Shown piece after piece: positions 53,603-62,811 of a DNA stretch of 64,000 nt. Numbering within the stretch: position 1 is the stretch's first letter; each line of letters begins with the position of its first letter. The translations under genes and the position numbers were made by a program. The DNA comes from Geminicoccaceae bacterium. Lineage in GTDB: Bacteria; Pseudomonadota; Alphaproteobacteria; Geminicoccales; Geminicoccaceae. The DNA lies in contig JACKIM010000002.1 in assembly GCA_020638465.1 (NCBI GenBank), forward strand, positions 1,426,001 through 1,490,000, read 5' to 3'. The notes beneath the pieces were generated by a model. The model saw only the letters and a program-made list of their open reading frames with translations. It made no database searches and was not told the DNA's origin.

Positions 53603-55894
53603 ATGGCAACGATTGACTCGCGAGATCTCGCGCTGAACTCCGGTCGCCAGATGGTGACGCCCGGTCAGATCCACAACCCGGCCCTGCCGGCCCATCCGGC
53701 CGCGTCACATGCCCGGGTTCTCGAAGTGGATGTGCTCGACATCATCCGTTCGATCTGGCGGCGACGCTGGACGGTGATCATGACGACCATTGCCGGGGGC
53801 ATGATCGCCTTCGTCATCGCGATGCTGTGGCCGGTGCACTATTCCAGCAGCACGCGGGTCATGCTGGAGAACCGCCGCAACCAGGTCGTCGATTCCAATG
53901 CCGTGCTGAGCGAGCTGGAACCGACCGACGAGGTGGTCGAAACGGAAATCGAGGTGATCCTGTCGCGCTCCGTTCGCGAGCTGGCCGCCATTCGGGCGAA
54001 TCTGCCCCTGCTGCTCGAACGCCGGGCCGCCGGCCAGGATGAACAGGTTATCGACCGGCTCAAGCGCTGGTGGTGGGAACTCGGAGTCCCGCGGATTCAG
54101 CAATGGCTGCCGTCGCCGCTTGCAAACCTGCTGCCGGAGCGCGAACCACAGACACCCAAGACCCTCGATGATGCCGTGGAGTATCTCTACGATCACCTGA
54201 CAGCGCGACAGGTCGGCAATACATCCGTGATCTCGATAGCGGTCACCGATGTCAATCCCAATGATGCCGCCGATCTCGCCAATATCGTCGCCAACGAGTA
54301 CATGGCCAACCAGATCGCATGGAAGCGGTCGGCCACCTCGGGTGCCAACAGCTGGCTCAGTGCGCGCATCGGCGAACTGGAGAAGGAGCTGGCCGCCAAG
54401 CGTGCCGAACTCGAACAGCTGCGCAGCAATTCGGGCTATGTCGGGACCGGCGTAGCCTCTTTGGTTGATCAAGGACAGACTCTGATCAACCAACGCCTGC
54501 TGGAAGCCCGCGCCGAGCGGATCCGCCTCCAGTCGGAAATCGACTCGCTGTCCCGGGTGATCAGGGAACAGGGGCCGGAAAAACTGGCCAGCATGCTCGA
54601 TTCACCTATCATTGGTCAGTTGCGGCTCGATGTGAATGCCGCCAATCAGCGGTTGGCCGAACTCAACCAGATCTACGGCCCCAAGCACCCGCTGCGGCTC
54701 GACGCCGAAGCCCAGCTTCATCGCGCGCTCGAGGACATCACTGGCGAGGCCGAGAAGGAACTGGCTTCGAAGCGAACCGCACTCGCCACCGCGAGCGCCG
54801 AGGAAAGCGAACTGCAGCAGGCACTCAGCGAACAGACCGAGCGAGGCCGCGAACTCGGCAGCAAGCGCACGACCGTTGCCGCGCTGGATAGCGAGATCCA
54901 GACGATGCAGAATCTTCTGGACAACTATCTCACCCGGTACAAGGAGACGCTTGAACAGCAATCGATCATCAGGGCCGATGCCCGCGTGATCTCCGCCGCG
55001 GTCGCGCCCGACTTCCCCGACCCGCCGAGCCGCAAGCTGATTCTCCTGGGCGGACTGGTCTTTTTCGGTCTGGTCGGCGTTGTTCTGGCCTTTGCCCGGG
55101 AGGCCATGGACCGCACCATACGCAGCATGGCCACGGCCGAGCGCATCCTGCAAGTCCCGGTCATCGGCACCTTGCCGAAGCTCGGGGGCAAGTTTCGCAA
55201 CCATCTGCCAGCCGACTACGTCCTCGAACGTCCGACATCAGGCTATGCCGAGTCGATCCGCGGCATCATGGCGGCCGTCGGCGTGAGCAAGGCTTCCGAC
55301 GAGACGAAGTGCATTCTCATCACCTCCGCCATACCCGGCGAAGGCAAGAGTTCAACGGCAGCCGCAATGGGACGGCTGATGCAGCGCGCAGGCCATTCGG
55401 TCGCCCTGATCGAATGTGACCTGAGGCGTCCAAAGCTTGCCAAGGCGATGAAATGCCTGCCCAATCTCGGCCTGATGCAGCTGATCGAGGGCCGCGCGGC
55501 CGAATATGAAGTCGTCCAGCGCGACTCCGCGTCGGGCATGACCTTCATAGGTGCCGGCGGGCATTCGGAAAACTCCCTGTTCCTGCTCCAGTCACCCAAG
55601 CTCAGGCAGCTCGTGACCTGGCTGGGAACCAGTCACGATCTCATCATCCTCGATTCGCCACCCGTCGTTCCGCTGTCAGATGCGCAAGCACTCACCGGCC
55701 TTGCTGATCAGATCATTTTCCTTTGCCGCTGGGGTTCGACCAGACGCACGACCAGTGCTGCCGGTGTCCGCATGCTGGTCAGGCAGGGCGGTGCCCCGGT
55801 CTATGCCGCGCTGTCGCAGGTCGATATGCGCCGGTCGGCGGGATATGATCTCGCCTACAGTGATGCGGGCTACGGCCAGTATTACCGGAATTGA
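53603..55894 (+). CDS. exopolysaccharide co-polymerase with BY-kinase domain (Wzc/GumC-ExoP type)
   Basis: Inner-membrane chain-length regulator and bacterial tyrosine autokinase, 763 aa. A Wzz domain with a first transmembrane helix (about 55-75, VIMTTIAGGMIAFVIAMLW) is followed by a long periplasmic coiled coil (about 250-440, rich in Glu/Leu/Arg) and a second helix near 475. The cytosolic kinase has Walker A IPGEGKSS near 578, Walker A' IECDLRRPK near 601 and Walker B IILDSPPVV near 680. The C-terminal tyrosine cluster (YDLAYSDAGYGQYYRN) is the expected autophosphorylation site. It controls polymerisation and export of the locus 2 polysaccharide. A cognate phosphatase and Wza were not seen. 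Confidence 0.95.
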   Translation: MATIDSRDLALNSGRQMVTPGQIHNPALPAHPAASHARVLEVDVLDIIRSIWRRRWTVIMTTIAGGMIAFVIAMLWPVHYSSSTRVMLENRRNQVVDSNAVLSELEPTDEVVETEIEVILSRSVRELAAIRANLPLLLERRAAGQDEQVIDRLKRWWWELGVPRIQQWLPSPLANLLPEREPQTPKTLDDAVEYLYDHLTARQVGNTSVISIAVTDVNPNDAADLANIVANEYMANQIAWKRSATSGANSWLSARIGELEKELAAKRAELEQLRSNSGYVGTGVASLVDQGQTLINQRLLEARAERIRLQSEIDSLSRVIREQGPEKLASMLDSPIIGQLRLDVNAANQRLAELNQIYGPKHPLRLDAEAQLHRALEDITGEAEKELASKRTALATASAEESELQQALSEQTERGRELGSKRTTVAALDSEIQTMQNLLDNYLTRYKETLEQQSIIRADARVISAAVAPDFPDPPSRKLILLGGLVFFGLVGVVLAFAREAMDRTIRSMATAERILQVPVIGTLPKLGGKFRNHLPADYVLERPTSGYAESIRGIMAAVGVSKASDETKCILITSAIPGEGKSSTAAAMGRLMQRAGHSVALIECDLRRPKLAKAMKCLPNLGLMQLIEGRAAEYEVVQRDSASGMTFIGAGGHSENSLFLLQSPKLRQLVTWLGTSHDLIILDSPPVVPLSDAQALTGLADQIIFLCRWGSTRRTTSAAGVRMLVRQGGAPVYAALSQVDMRRSAGYDLAYSDAGYGQYYRN

Positions 55895-56874
55895 ACGCAT
55901 TGCTTGCGAACCCGCTGTCCGATCCGCGAACGAGACTCGCCCTCTCGCACATGCGACTTGCCCAGACCGGGGAAATCTTCCGCCGGATCATGGGCAGGCC
56001 GGTGTGGAAGGACGAGGACTATCGACCTTCGCTCAGCGAGGACGATCGCCGCGAGCTTCCGCGAATTGCAGAGGAAATACGCGGCGATGCCGCGCGCGCC
56101 GCAGTGTTCGTCCATGGAGTCCTGCCCCGCTCCGGCACGAACTTCGTCGCCAACGCGCTGTCTCTCCATCCCGATATCTGCGCCTTTCCCGACGATATCT
56201 GGGAATTTCCACTGCTGCATCTGGCACCGGGTGGCAGAGCCCTGCGCAACGAGATACTCTCGCTGTTTCCAGCCAACGATACCAGGCTTTCCCCGCTGGC
56301 TCCGCTGGCCTATGTCGCATCGGGCTGGCTGCATTCGCTCGAATTGCGGTATCCGCGGGGCCGCTTTTTGTTCAAGAGCCCCCATGTCCGCGGCCTCTCC
56401 CTGTTTTCCTCCCTGTTCCCCCATGACCACCTCATCGTCTGCATCCGCGATGGACGCGACATCGCCGCATCCAGCGAAGGAACGTTCAAGGGCGGGATCT
56501 TCGGCAAGAACCTCACCCAGATCGCTCACGAATGGCGGCAGGCGACCGATGCCGTCCTGGATCTTGAAAATGCCCGACCGGACGGGATCACGGTGGTCCG
56601 CTTCGAGGATCTCGTGCGTTCCGCCGCGAACGAGATCCGGCGGATCCTTCCCAGGATAGATCTCGACATCGAACGTTTCCCGTTCGACGAACTGGAACAT
56701 CTGCCGGTATTCGGATCGAGCACGAATGACCGATCCGATGATGAGCGCTGGCAACCCGTCGAGCGCAGCGGCGATTTTTCCCCGATCGGCCGATGGAAAA
56801 ACTGGCCCGAGAGGCGCAAGAGGCGGTTCCATGATCTGGCAGGAACCGCGCTGGAGCGGGCAGGTTATGCCTGA
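55891..56874 (+). CDS. sulfotransferase family protein
   Basis: Predicted PAPS-dependent sulfotransferase, 327 aa. The phosphosulfate-binding loop is GVLPRSGTNFVANAL near residue 80, preceded by an unusual ~70-residue N-terminal extension. LIVCIRDGRDIAASSEG is the 3'-phosphate-binding region and VVRFEDLVRSAANEIRRIL the C-terminal helix motif. The best start is a TTG overlapping the BY-kinase stop (TTGA), which suggests coupling; an in-frame ATG at 55951 is the alternative. It probably sulfates the locus 2 polysaccharide. Confidence 0.85.
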   Translation: MNALLANPLSDPRTRLALSHMRLAQTGEIFRRIMGRPVWKDEDYRPSLSEDDRRELPRIAEEIRGDAARAAVFVHGVLPRSGTNFVANALSLHPDICAFPDDIWEFPLLHLAPGGRALRNEILSLFPANDTRLSPLAPLAYVASGWLHSLELRYPRGRFLFKSPHVRGLSLFSSLFPHDHLIVCIRDGRDIAASSEGTFKGGIFGKNLTQIAHEWRQATDAVLDLENARPDGITVVRFEDLVRSAANEIRRILPRIDLDIERFPFDELEHLPVFGSSTNDRSDDERWQPVERSGDFSPIGRWKNWPERRKRRFHDLAGTALERAGYA

Positions 56875-57739
56875 GCCGCTGTTCTGCCCCGATTTCATCG
56901 GCATTGGTGCACAGAAATGTGCGACCACCTGGATCGCCGATGTCCTTTCTGGTCATCCTGGCATCTTCGTTCCGGACTGCAAGGAACTGGATTTCTTCTC
57001 CTGTCACTATCTGCGCGGCCATATCTGGTACAGCCGGTATTTCGAGACGGCCGGCGAATGTCTCACCGGTGAGATTTCACCATCCTACCTGACGGATCCG
57101 CTTGCGCCTGCGCGGATCCACAAGGCAGCTCCCGGTACCAGGCTCATTCTGGCCCTGCGCGATCCGGTCGAGCGTGCCTTTTCCTCCCACCTGCACGAAG
57201 TCCGCAAGGGCTGCATCGACGGCAGGGCAACGCGCTTCGAAGTCGCGCTTGAGCACAACCCCATGTATATCGAGCAATCGCGCTACGCTCGCCATCTTCG
57301 CCGCTGGCTCGCGGTCTTCCCGGCCGAAAGCATCCACATTGTCGTTCAGGAGGAGATCCCCGCCGATCCGGTGGCCGAAGCAACGCGCCTGTTCAAATTC
57401 CTCGGTGTCGACCCTCTGGCCCGGCCCGACGCGCTGTTTGAACGACGACACGAGAACATCGCCTATCGCAGCACGGTGGCACGGCTTGCCTTCCGGACCA
57501 TCGGCAGAACCGGCCGCAAACTCGGGCTCGGCCGGGTGATCGCCGGTCTCAAGCAGGCACCCGGCCTGTCCCGGCTCTATCGCTCCCAGCGCATCGACAT
57601 GCGCGAAGCGGTAGCGCCCATGGAGGATGCAACCCGACGACGGCTGGTTGCCGAGCTGGCAGCCGACATGCTGGACCTTCAGCAGCTCATGGAACGTTCC
57701 GCGCTGCCCTGGCCATCGTGGCGGGCCATAGCCCGATAG
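56867..57739 (+). CDS. sulfotransferase family protein
   Basis: Second sulfotransferase in tandem, 290 aa, of the heparan-sulfate/NodH-like type. The N-terminus FIGIGAQKCATTWIADVLSG carries the PAPS loop. It continues with EISPSYLTDPLAPARIH, the 3'-phosphate motif LILALRDPVERAFSSHLHEV, and VVQEEIPADPVAEATRLFKFLG. The start at 56867 lies inside the previous gene's last codons (8-base overlap); the frame opens earlier but only within that gene. It is not close in sequence to its neighbour, so the two likely modify different positions. Its 3' end overlaps the convergent glycosyltransferase by 61 bases. Confidence 0.88.
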   Translation: MPEPLFCPDFIGIGAQKCATTWIADVLSGHPGIFVPDCKELDFFSCHYLRGHIWYSRYFETAGECLTGEISPSYLTDPLAPARIHKAAPGTRLILALRDPVERAFSSHLHEVRKGCIDGRATRFEVALEHNPMYIEQSRYARHLRRWLAVFPAESIHIVVQEEIPADPVAEATRLFKFLGVDPLARPDALFERRHENIAYRSTVARLAFRTIGRTGRKLGLGRVIAGLKQAPGLSRLYRSQRIDMREAVAPMEDATRRRLVAELAADMLDLQQLMERSALPWPSWRAIAR

Positions 57740-58824
57740 CTGGCCTCCTGCAGCACCGAACAACGCGCCGCGACCGCCTGTGCGGAATCGCATTCCTCGA
57801 TCCGCGACCGCGACCGCGCTGCACGCCGCGCGGCTTCATCCGGATTGTGGCGAATTTCCTCCAGTGCAGAACGGATAGCCGCGCCATCGCCTGCCGGTAC
57901 CAGCCAGGCAGCATCTTCCGCGAAATATTCCTCAAGGAACCCCGTTCGCGCAGTGATGACCGGCACGCCCGAAGCCGCGGCTTCCAGCAGCATGGTCAGC
58001 CCCGCACCGTGGAGATTTTCCGCACTGGGAGCCACGAACACATCCGCCCAACGATACCAGTCGGAGAGTTTCTCGAATGTGGCAGCCGGCTCGTAGCGGA
58101 GATTGGCATGATCTTGTGCAAGTTGCCGGACATGATCCCGGCGCGACAACAAGACCGTCTCATATTCAAGACGGTCGGCAACCGCATCGATCACACTCGG
58201 CCAGTCGCGGCGCATGTCATTACCCGCCGAAAGCACCCGCAACGGCCTGTCGGGCTTGAACCCGGGCGACAGGCCGGGCTTCTCGCGCAAGGGCCGATAC
58301 GCTTCGACGGGCACACCGAAACGATAGGCGACCACATGAAGCCCGGGAGCGATCCCGCGAAGCGCTTCGGCACCGCCTTCGACGCAAACCATCATGGCAT
58401 CCGTGCGCTTCAGGCACCATCGCACGACATTGCGGCGAAACCAGCCATAACGCGGCCATTCATCAAGCATCCATACCGCTTCGCTCACAATGACAGGGCG
58501 ACGCTTGAGGAAGCGGGTTGCCAGGACGAGCATGATCAGTTCGCGCTCGGTCATCGCCCAGATTTCGTCCGCTTCGCGCACCCTGGCGAAATTGGCAACC
58601 ACATGGGCGAGGTCGACACGCAAAAGCCGATGTCCCAGCCGGTGAAGGAAATTCAACAACGGGCCAGGTTCGACATCTTCGGAAGATGTCACGTCGAAGC
58701 CGAGTTCCCGGGCGTGATGCATGCCCCAGTGACTGGCTTCCGGGCGCTCGCCCCGTTCATGCGCCCGACGCCACCGGACTTCCGAGAATCCTCTGGGATA
58801 ATAGACTAGCAAACGCGTTCCCAC
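57679..58824 (-). CDS. family 4 glycosyltransferase
   Basis: GT-B fold transferase, about 381 aa. The C-terminal half shows the GT4 pattern: LRVLSAGNDMRRDWPSVIDA, WADVFVAPSAENLHGAGLTMLLEAAASGVPVI (landmark) with the Glu of the E-x7-E motif, and LVPAGDGAAIRSALEEI. The N-terminal half is divergent. The start is uncertain: a GTG at 58824 gives VGTRLLVYYPRGF, while a TTG at 58875 would add 17 residues. It is the only minus-strand gene of locus 2 besides 62812-63843. Convergent overlap of 61 bases with the sulfotransferase gene. Confidence 0.87.
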   Translation of the reverse strand: MGTRLLVYYPRGFSEVRWRRAHERGERPEASHWGMHHARELGFDVTSSEDVEPGPLLNFLHRLGHRLLRVDLAHVVANFARVREADEIWAMTERELIMLVLATRFLKRRPVIVSEAVWMLDEWPRYGWFRRNVVRWCLKRTDAMMVCVEGGAEALRGIAPGLHVVAYRFGVPVEAYRPLREKPGLSPGFKPDRPLRVLSAGNDMRRDWPSVIDAVADRLEYETVLLSRRDHVRQLAQDHANLRYEPAATFEKLSDWYRWADVFVAPSAENLHGAGLTMLLEAAASGVPVITARTGFLEEYFAEDAAWLVPAGDGAAIRSALEEIRHNPDEAARRAARSRSRIEECDSAQAVAARCSVLQEASYRAMARHDGQGSAERSMSC

Positions 58825-59156
58825 CCTCAATTCAATTTTTAACTGGAGAATGCCCCATTGCCGAGAAGGGTACAATCAGAGCGATCACCTCATCGAGTCA
58901 AAATACACATTCCGACCCGGTCGATGAGCGTCTGTGGCATTCGGGGCAATGGCCGCCTTCGGTTGCCGGATGACCGTTGGCAACTCTCCCGATAGCGACA
59001 GGATTTTCGGCGCATGATGCAAAATGTGCGAATCGTTGGTGACTGGAAATCACTCCGGTCGTAATAAGATGCGCCTTATGAGCCCTTACGGTTTCAATCC
59101 GGCGTTTTGGCCTTTATGCAACCACAACCTAGAGTGCAATTCCCACCGGAGCCTGC
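58825..59156. other. intergenic region without recognisable gene
   Basis: This 332-base gap lies between the divergent GT4 and Wzy-like genes. I found no convincing ORF, RNA gene or long repeat. The region nearest the GT4 gene is AT-rich (CAATTCAATTTTTAACTGG) and probably contains promoters for both directions. Confidence 0.6.
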
Positions 59157-60428
59157 GTGACCGGCAGCGATGACTTCTCGATCTCGACACGGATCTCGCT
59201 GGGCGATCTTCTCGTCATCCTGACGACACTCGTGTTCAGCAGCGACCTTGTCGAACTCACCTTCCGCGGCATCGGCCTCGGCGCCGTGGTCCAGGTATTC
59301 TACCTGGGCATCTATGCCATGTCCCTGCTGGTCGCCATTCTCACGGGCACCCTGTCGGGCCTGGCTCGTACCTGTCCCCTCGCGCTGTTGATGATCGCGC
59401 TTCCGGTACTTTCCATGGCATGGTCATTCGATCCGAACGAGACACTCCAGCGGGTGATCGGACTGGTCGGCACGTCGATATTCGGCTTCTACCTCGGCTG
59501 GCACTATACGACGGCACGCCTCATCCGGCTGGTGACCTGGGGCATGATCGTCAATGTCACGCTCAGCCTGATTGCCATCGTCGCCGTACCGGCAATCGGC
59601 ATCGATCATTCCCAGCAGTGGAGCGGTACGTGGATAGGCATCCACACCCACAAGAACGAACTCGGCGGCAGCATGAGCCTCGTGATCCTGCTGCTCGCAT
59701 ACGCCCTCTTCGACACGGGTGGTCCCCTGCGTTTCGTCTTCTGGACCTATCTCGGGCTGTCAGTGCTCCTGCTCGCGGGATCATCGTCGGCGACATCCAT
59801 TCTCACGACAGCGATCAGTCTCGCGCTGATGTCGATTTTCGTCATCTGGGCAAAGGCACCGGGGCTGGCCCGGCTGCTCATGCTGCTGTCGGTGGTCTTC
59901 GTCCCGTTCTTCGCCTTCCTTGCCTGGTATGCCGACCTCTTCGACCTCGTGCTCGAAGCATTCGGCAAGGATTCCAACCTCTCCAGTCGTGTCGACATAT
60001 GGCGACTGGTGTGGCCCTATGTCGGCGATCGCTGGTGGCTCGGCTACGGTTACGGTGTTTTCTGGCAGGAAAACCTGCCATGGATGAACCAGATGGAAGA
60101 ACGGCTGCATTTTGCACCGTTCTATTCCCACAACGGCATCATCGAAACCTGGATCGGCGGCGGAATTATCCTCGTGATCGTCACCGTGTCGGTCTATCTG
60201 CTCGGCCTGTTCAAGGCGTTCGTCAGGGTCGCCGGCGAGCCTGAGGTCATCACTGCCAGTTTTCCCATCGTCATGCTGCTGGTCTTCATCACCCGAAACA
60301 TCACGGAATCGGCCCTGCTCAACCGTAACAACATTTTCTGGGCGCTGTTTGTCGCCATGATCGCCACACTGGCTCGCGATGTCCGGCTGCGGCTGGGGTC
60401 CGGCACCATCGAACCGGTCGAAGGCTGA
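59157..60428 (+). CDS. O-antigen ligase/Wzy family membrane protein
   Basis: Polytopic protein, 423 aa, with about ten to eleven helices. Wzy/WaaL-type elements are LSMAWSFDPNETLQRVIG, GIHTHKNELGGSMSLVILL, LLAGSSSATSILT, and the periplasmic loop with WWLGYGYGVFWQEN and FYSHNGIIETWIGGG. These match the exopolysaccharide-polymerase branch of the family. It starts with GTG, with CCGGAG 6 bases upstream. It lies directly before a Wzx-type gene, so it is likely the locus 2 polymerase. Confidence 0.88.
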   Translation: MTGSDDFSISTRISLGDLLVILTTLVFSSDLVELTFRGIGLGAVVQVFYLGIYAMSLLVAILTGTLSGLARTCPLALLMIALPVLSMAWSFDPNETLQRVIGLVGTSIFGFYLGWHYTTARLIRLVTWGMIVNVTLSLIAIVAVPAIGIDHSQQWSGTWIGIHTHKNELGGSMSLVILLLAYALFDTGGPLRFVFWTYLGLSVLLLAGSSSATSILTTAISLALMSIFVIWAKAPGLARLLMLLSVVFVPFFAFLAWYADLFDLVLEAFGKDSNLSSRVDIWRLVWPYVGDRWWLGYGYGVFWQENLPWMNQMEERLHFAPFYSHNGIIETWIGGGIILVIVTVSVYLLGLFKAFVRVAGEPEVITASFPIVMLLVFITRNITESALLNRNNIFWALFVAMIATLARDVRLRLGSGTIEPVEG

Positions 60429-60434
60429 GCGCCC

Positions 60435-61853
60435 GTGCTCCGTTCGGCAGGCATCTACTTCCTCGTCCGCGTGCTGGCAGCGGCACTGGCCCTGATGGCC
60501 GTGGCGGTATTCACCCGTCTGGTGCCACCGGAACTCTATGGCGTCTATACGCTGGTCATGAGCACGTCCGTGGCGATCTTCGCTGTAGGCTACCAGTGGC
60601 TCAGGGCTTCGGTCCTGAGGTTCGTACCGGGTGAGAATACGACACCCGAAATCACGCTTCAGGCCGTGTTCGTGGGATATCTGCTCGTCTCGGCCCTGCT
60701 CGGGCTGCTGACCCTCATTCTTGCAACCGGCGGTTTTCTGCCGGTCGGTGCCGGCCTCACCCTGATCGGCCTTGCCGTGACGCTCGCCTATGCTGCCATG
60801 GAAATCATCATGGCGGCCTTCCAGGCGAGGAAAAACCCGCGTTACTACGCGTTGCTGACGATCGCCCGTTCGTTCGGATCCCTGATCGTGGGCGCCGTTC
60901 TCGCCATTGCGGGCTTTGGCGGGACCGGTCTGCTGGTGGGCGTTCTCACCGCCAATCTCCTGCCGCTGATAGCACTTCGTTTCATAGACGATGCGAAACT
61001 GCCGGAACTCCATGTCAACCGCGAGGAATTGCGCAGGATAGCGGCCTTCGGCCTGCCGCTGGGACTGGTGGGGATCGGGGGAACGATCATTGCCCTGTCC
61101 GATCGCTACCTGCTGGCATGGCTCATCGGCGTGGATGCAGCCGGCGCCTATGCCGCCCCCTATGATCTCGCCCAGCGAAGCCTCAGCGTGCTGCTGCTCT
61201 CGGCCTTCCTCGCCTGCTCGCCCAACGTGTTCGGGCTTTTCAGCGAAGGGAAGCTGAACGAGGCACGGTGGGCCATGCATGCGCAGATGTCCCTCAGCCT
61301 TGTCGTGGCCTTGCCGACGGCGACCCTGCTCGCGGTGACGTCGCCGCTGATTTCACAAATCCTTTTCGGTGAAGCCTTTCGCCAGACGGCCAGTGCACTG
61401 CTGCCCTGGATCACGGCGGCAAGCCTGCTTCAAGGTGTTCAATCCTATTATTTCTCCTATGGGTTCACGCTGCCGAAACGTGCAGGCATGAACGCGATGA
61501 TCGTTGCCAGCGGTGCTCTTCTCAATCTGCCCTTGAACCTCATCTTCATTCCCTCCATGGGGATTGTCGGTGCCGCGGTCGCGACCATCATCAGCTATGC
61601 GGCCGTTCTCTTTGTGTCGATCATCATCACACGGCAATGGATCGCCCTGCCCTGGCCACTGGCCGATACGGTCAAGGTGGTCGCGTCCTGCGCGATCGCG
61701 GTCCCTGTTCTGCTCATGGCGAACAATGCCCCGTCGGTTCTTTTCGGTCTGGTGCTGGCGGCTGTCGGCGGGCTGGTCATGGCGACAGCCCTGCTGGCAA
61801 GCGATGCGTGCGGCGTGCGCCGAATCCTGCTGCGCACAATCCGGCAACGATGA
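60435..61853 (+). CDS. polysaccharide flippase (Wzx-like)
   Basis: Second flippase of the window, 472 aa with about fourteen helices. The N-terminus GIYFLVRVLAAALALMAVAV, FTRLVPPELYGVYTLVMS and the mid-protein ALSDRYLLAWLIGVDAAGAYA are typical of the polysaccharide_synt family; MGIVGAAVATIISYAAVL is the corresponding late signature. The start codon is GTG, six bases after the Wzy-like stop. It ends with ATGA overlap into a glycosyltransferase gene. Confidence 0.9.
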   Translation: MLRSAGIYFLVRVLAAALALMAVAVFTRLVPPELYGVYTLVMSTSVAIFAVGYQWLRASVLRFVPGENTTPEITLQAVFVGYLLVSALLGLLTLILATGGFLPVGAGLTLIGLAVTLAYAAMEIIMAAFQARKNPRYYALLTIARSFGSLIVGAVLAIAGFGGTGLLVGVLTANLLPLIALRFIDDAKLPELHVNREELRRIAAFGLPLGLVGIGGTIIALSDRYLLAWLIGVDAAGAYAAPYDLAQRSLSVLLLSAFLACSPNVFGLFSEGKLNEARWAMHAQMSLSLVVALPTATLLAVTSPLISQILFGEAFRQTASALLPWITAASLLQGVQSYYFSYGFTLPKRAGMNAMIVASGALLNLPLNLIFIPSMGIVGAAVATIISYAAVLFVSIIITRQWIALPWPLADTVKVVASCAIAVPVLLMANNAPSVLFGLVLAAVGGLVMATALLASDACGVRRILLRTIRQR

Positions 61854-62758
61854 TCGGCAAGCCCGCTCATGTCGCGATCTGTGCCTGCACGATGGACCGG
61901 CCGCAGGGACTGGGCGCCCTGCTCGACGGCCTTGCCCGCCAGCGCTTTGACCATGTGGAACGCCCACGCCTCACCCTGGTGATCGCCGACAATTCGAAGG
62001 ACGGATCGGCCCGGGCCATGGTCGAGGATGCCGGCCAGCGCCTCGGGTTCCCCACGATCTACGCACACCAGCCCGAGCGGGGTTACAGCAACGCCCGCAA
62101 CGCGCTGCTCGATGCAGCCCCTGCCGATGCGACCTGGCTCGCCTTTATCGACGACGACGAGATACCCGGCCCGGCATGGCTCGACTCCTTGCTCGCAACC
62201 GCAAAACGCAGCTCCGCCCCGCTGATCGCCGGGCCGGTTCGACCGATCTTTCCGCCCGATGCACCGCCATGGGCGAGGCAGGGTGGCTTTTTCGAGCTGG
62301 GACCATTCGAGGAAGGGGCTTCGGCTCCCTATGTGTCGACGAACAATGCGCTCGTCCTCGTCTCCCTCATCCGCGAACGCGGCTGGCGGTTTCATCCCGC
62401 CTTCAACCGGCATGGAGGCGAGGATGAGCATTTCTTCCGGCGGGCCATGCGAGCCGGTCTTGTCGCCGTCACCTCGGCCGATGCCGTCGTCGAGGAGACA
62501 ATCCCCCTGGAGCGCGTATCCCGCAGATGGCTGTTCGAGCGGCATCGGCGCATGGGACGAACGATTGCCCGCATCGATGCGATGAACGGTCATTCACCGG
62601 CGAGAGCGGTCAAGGCGCTTGGCTGGCTTGCTGCAGGTACCGGAACCTGTGCGGCCGGATTGCTCGGAGATTCCGTCCGCTCGATTCGCGGTCTCTGCCT
62701 TGTCGCATGGTCCTTGGGCAGCATTGAGGAACTGGCAAGTTCACGTACCGACGACTGA
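61850..62758 (+). CDS. family 2 glycosyltransferase
   Basis: GT-A fold enzyme, 302 aa. The N-terminus VAICACTMDRPQGLGALLDG, LVIADNSKDGSA, QPERGYSNARNALLDAA and the metal-binding WLAFIDDDEIPGPAWLD are all standard. STNNALV and HGGEDEHFFRRAMRAG complete the acceptor side. The start at 61850 overlaps the flippase stop (ATGA). It presumably adds a sugar to the locus 2 repeat unit. A C-terminal Gly/Ala-rich hydrophobic stretch (GWLAAGTGTCAAGLLG) may associate with the membrane. Confidence 0.9.
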   Translation: MIGKPAHVAICACTMDRPQGLGALLDGLARQRFDHVERPRLTLVIADNSKDGSARAMVEDAGQRLGFPTIYAHQPERGYSNARNALLDAAPADATWLAFIDDDEIPGPAWLDSLLATAKRSSAPLIAGPVRPIFPPDAPPWARQGGFFELGPFEEGASAPYVSTNNALVLVSLIRERGWRFHPAFNRHGGEDEHFFRRAMRAGLVAVTSADAVVEETIPLERVSRRWLFERHRRMGRTIARIDAMNGHSPARAVKALGWLAAGTGTCAAGLLGDSVRSIRGLCLVAWSLGSIEELASSRTDD

Positions 62759-62811
62759 AGCGAGCCCGCACGAACTGGTGTATCCTGATCGGGTGCGATC
62801 GGGATCCGTCG

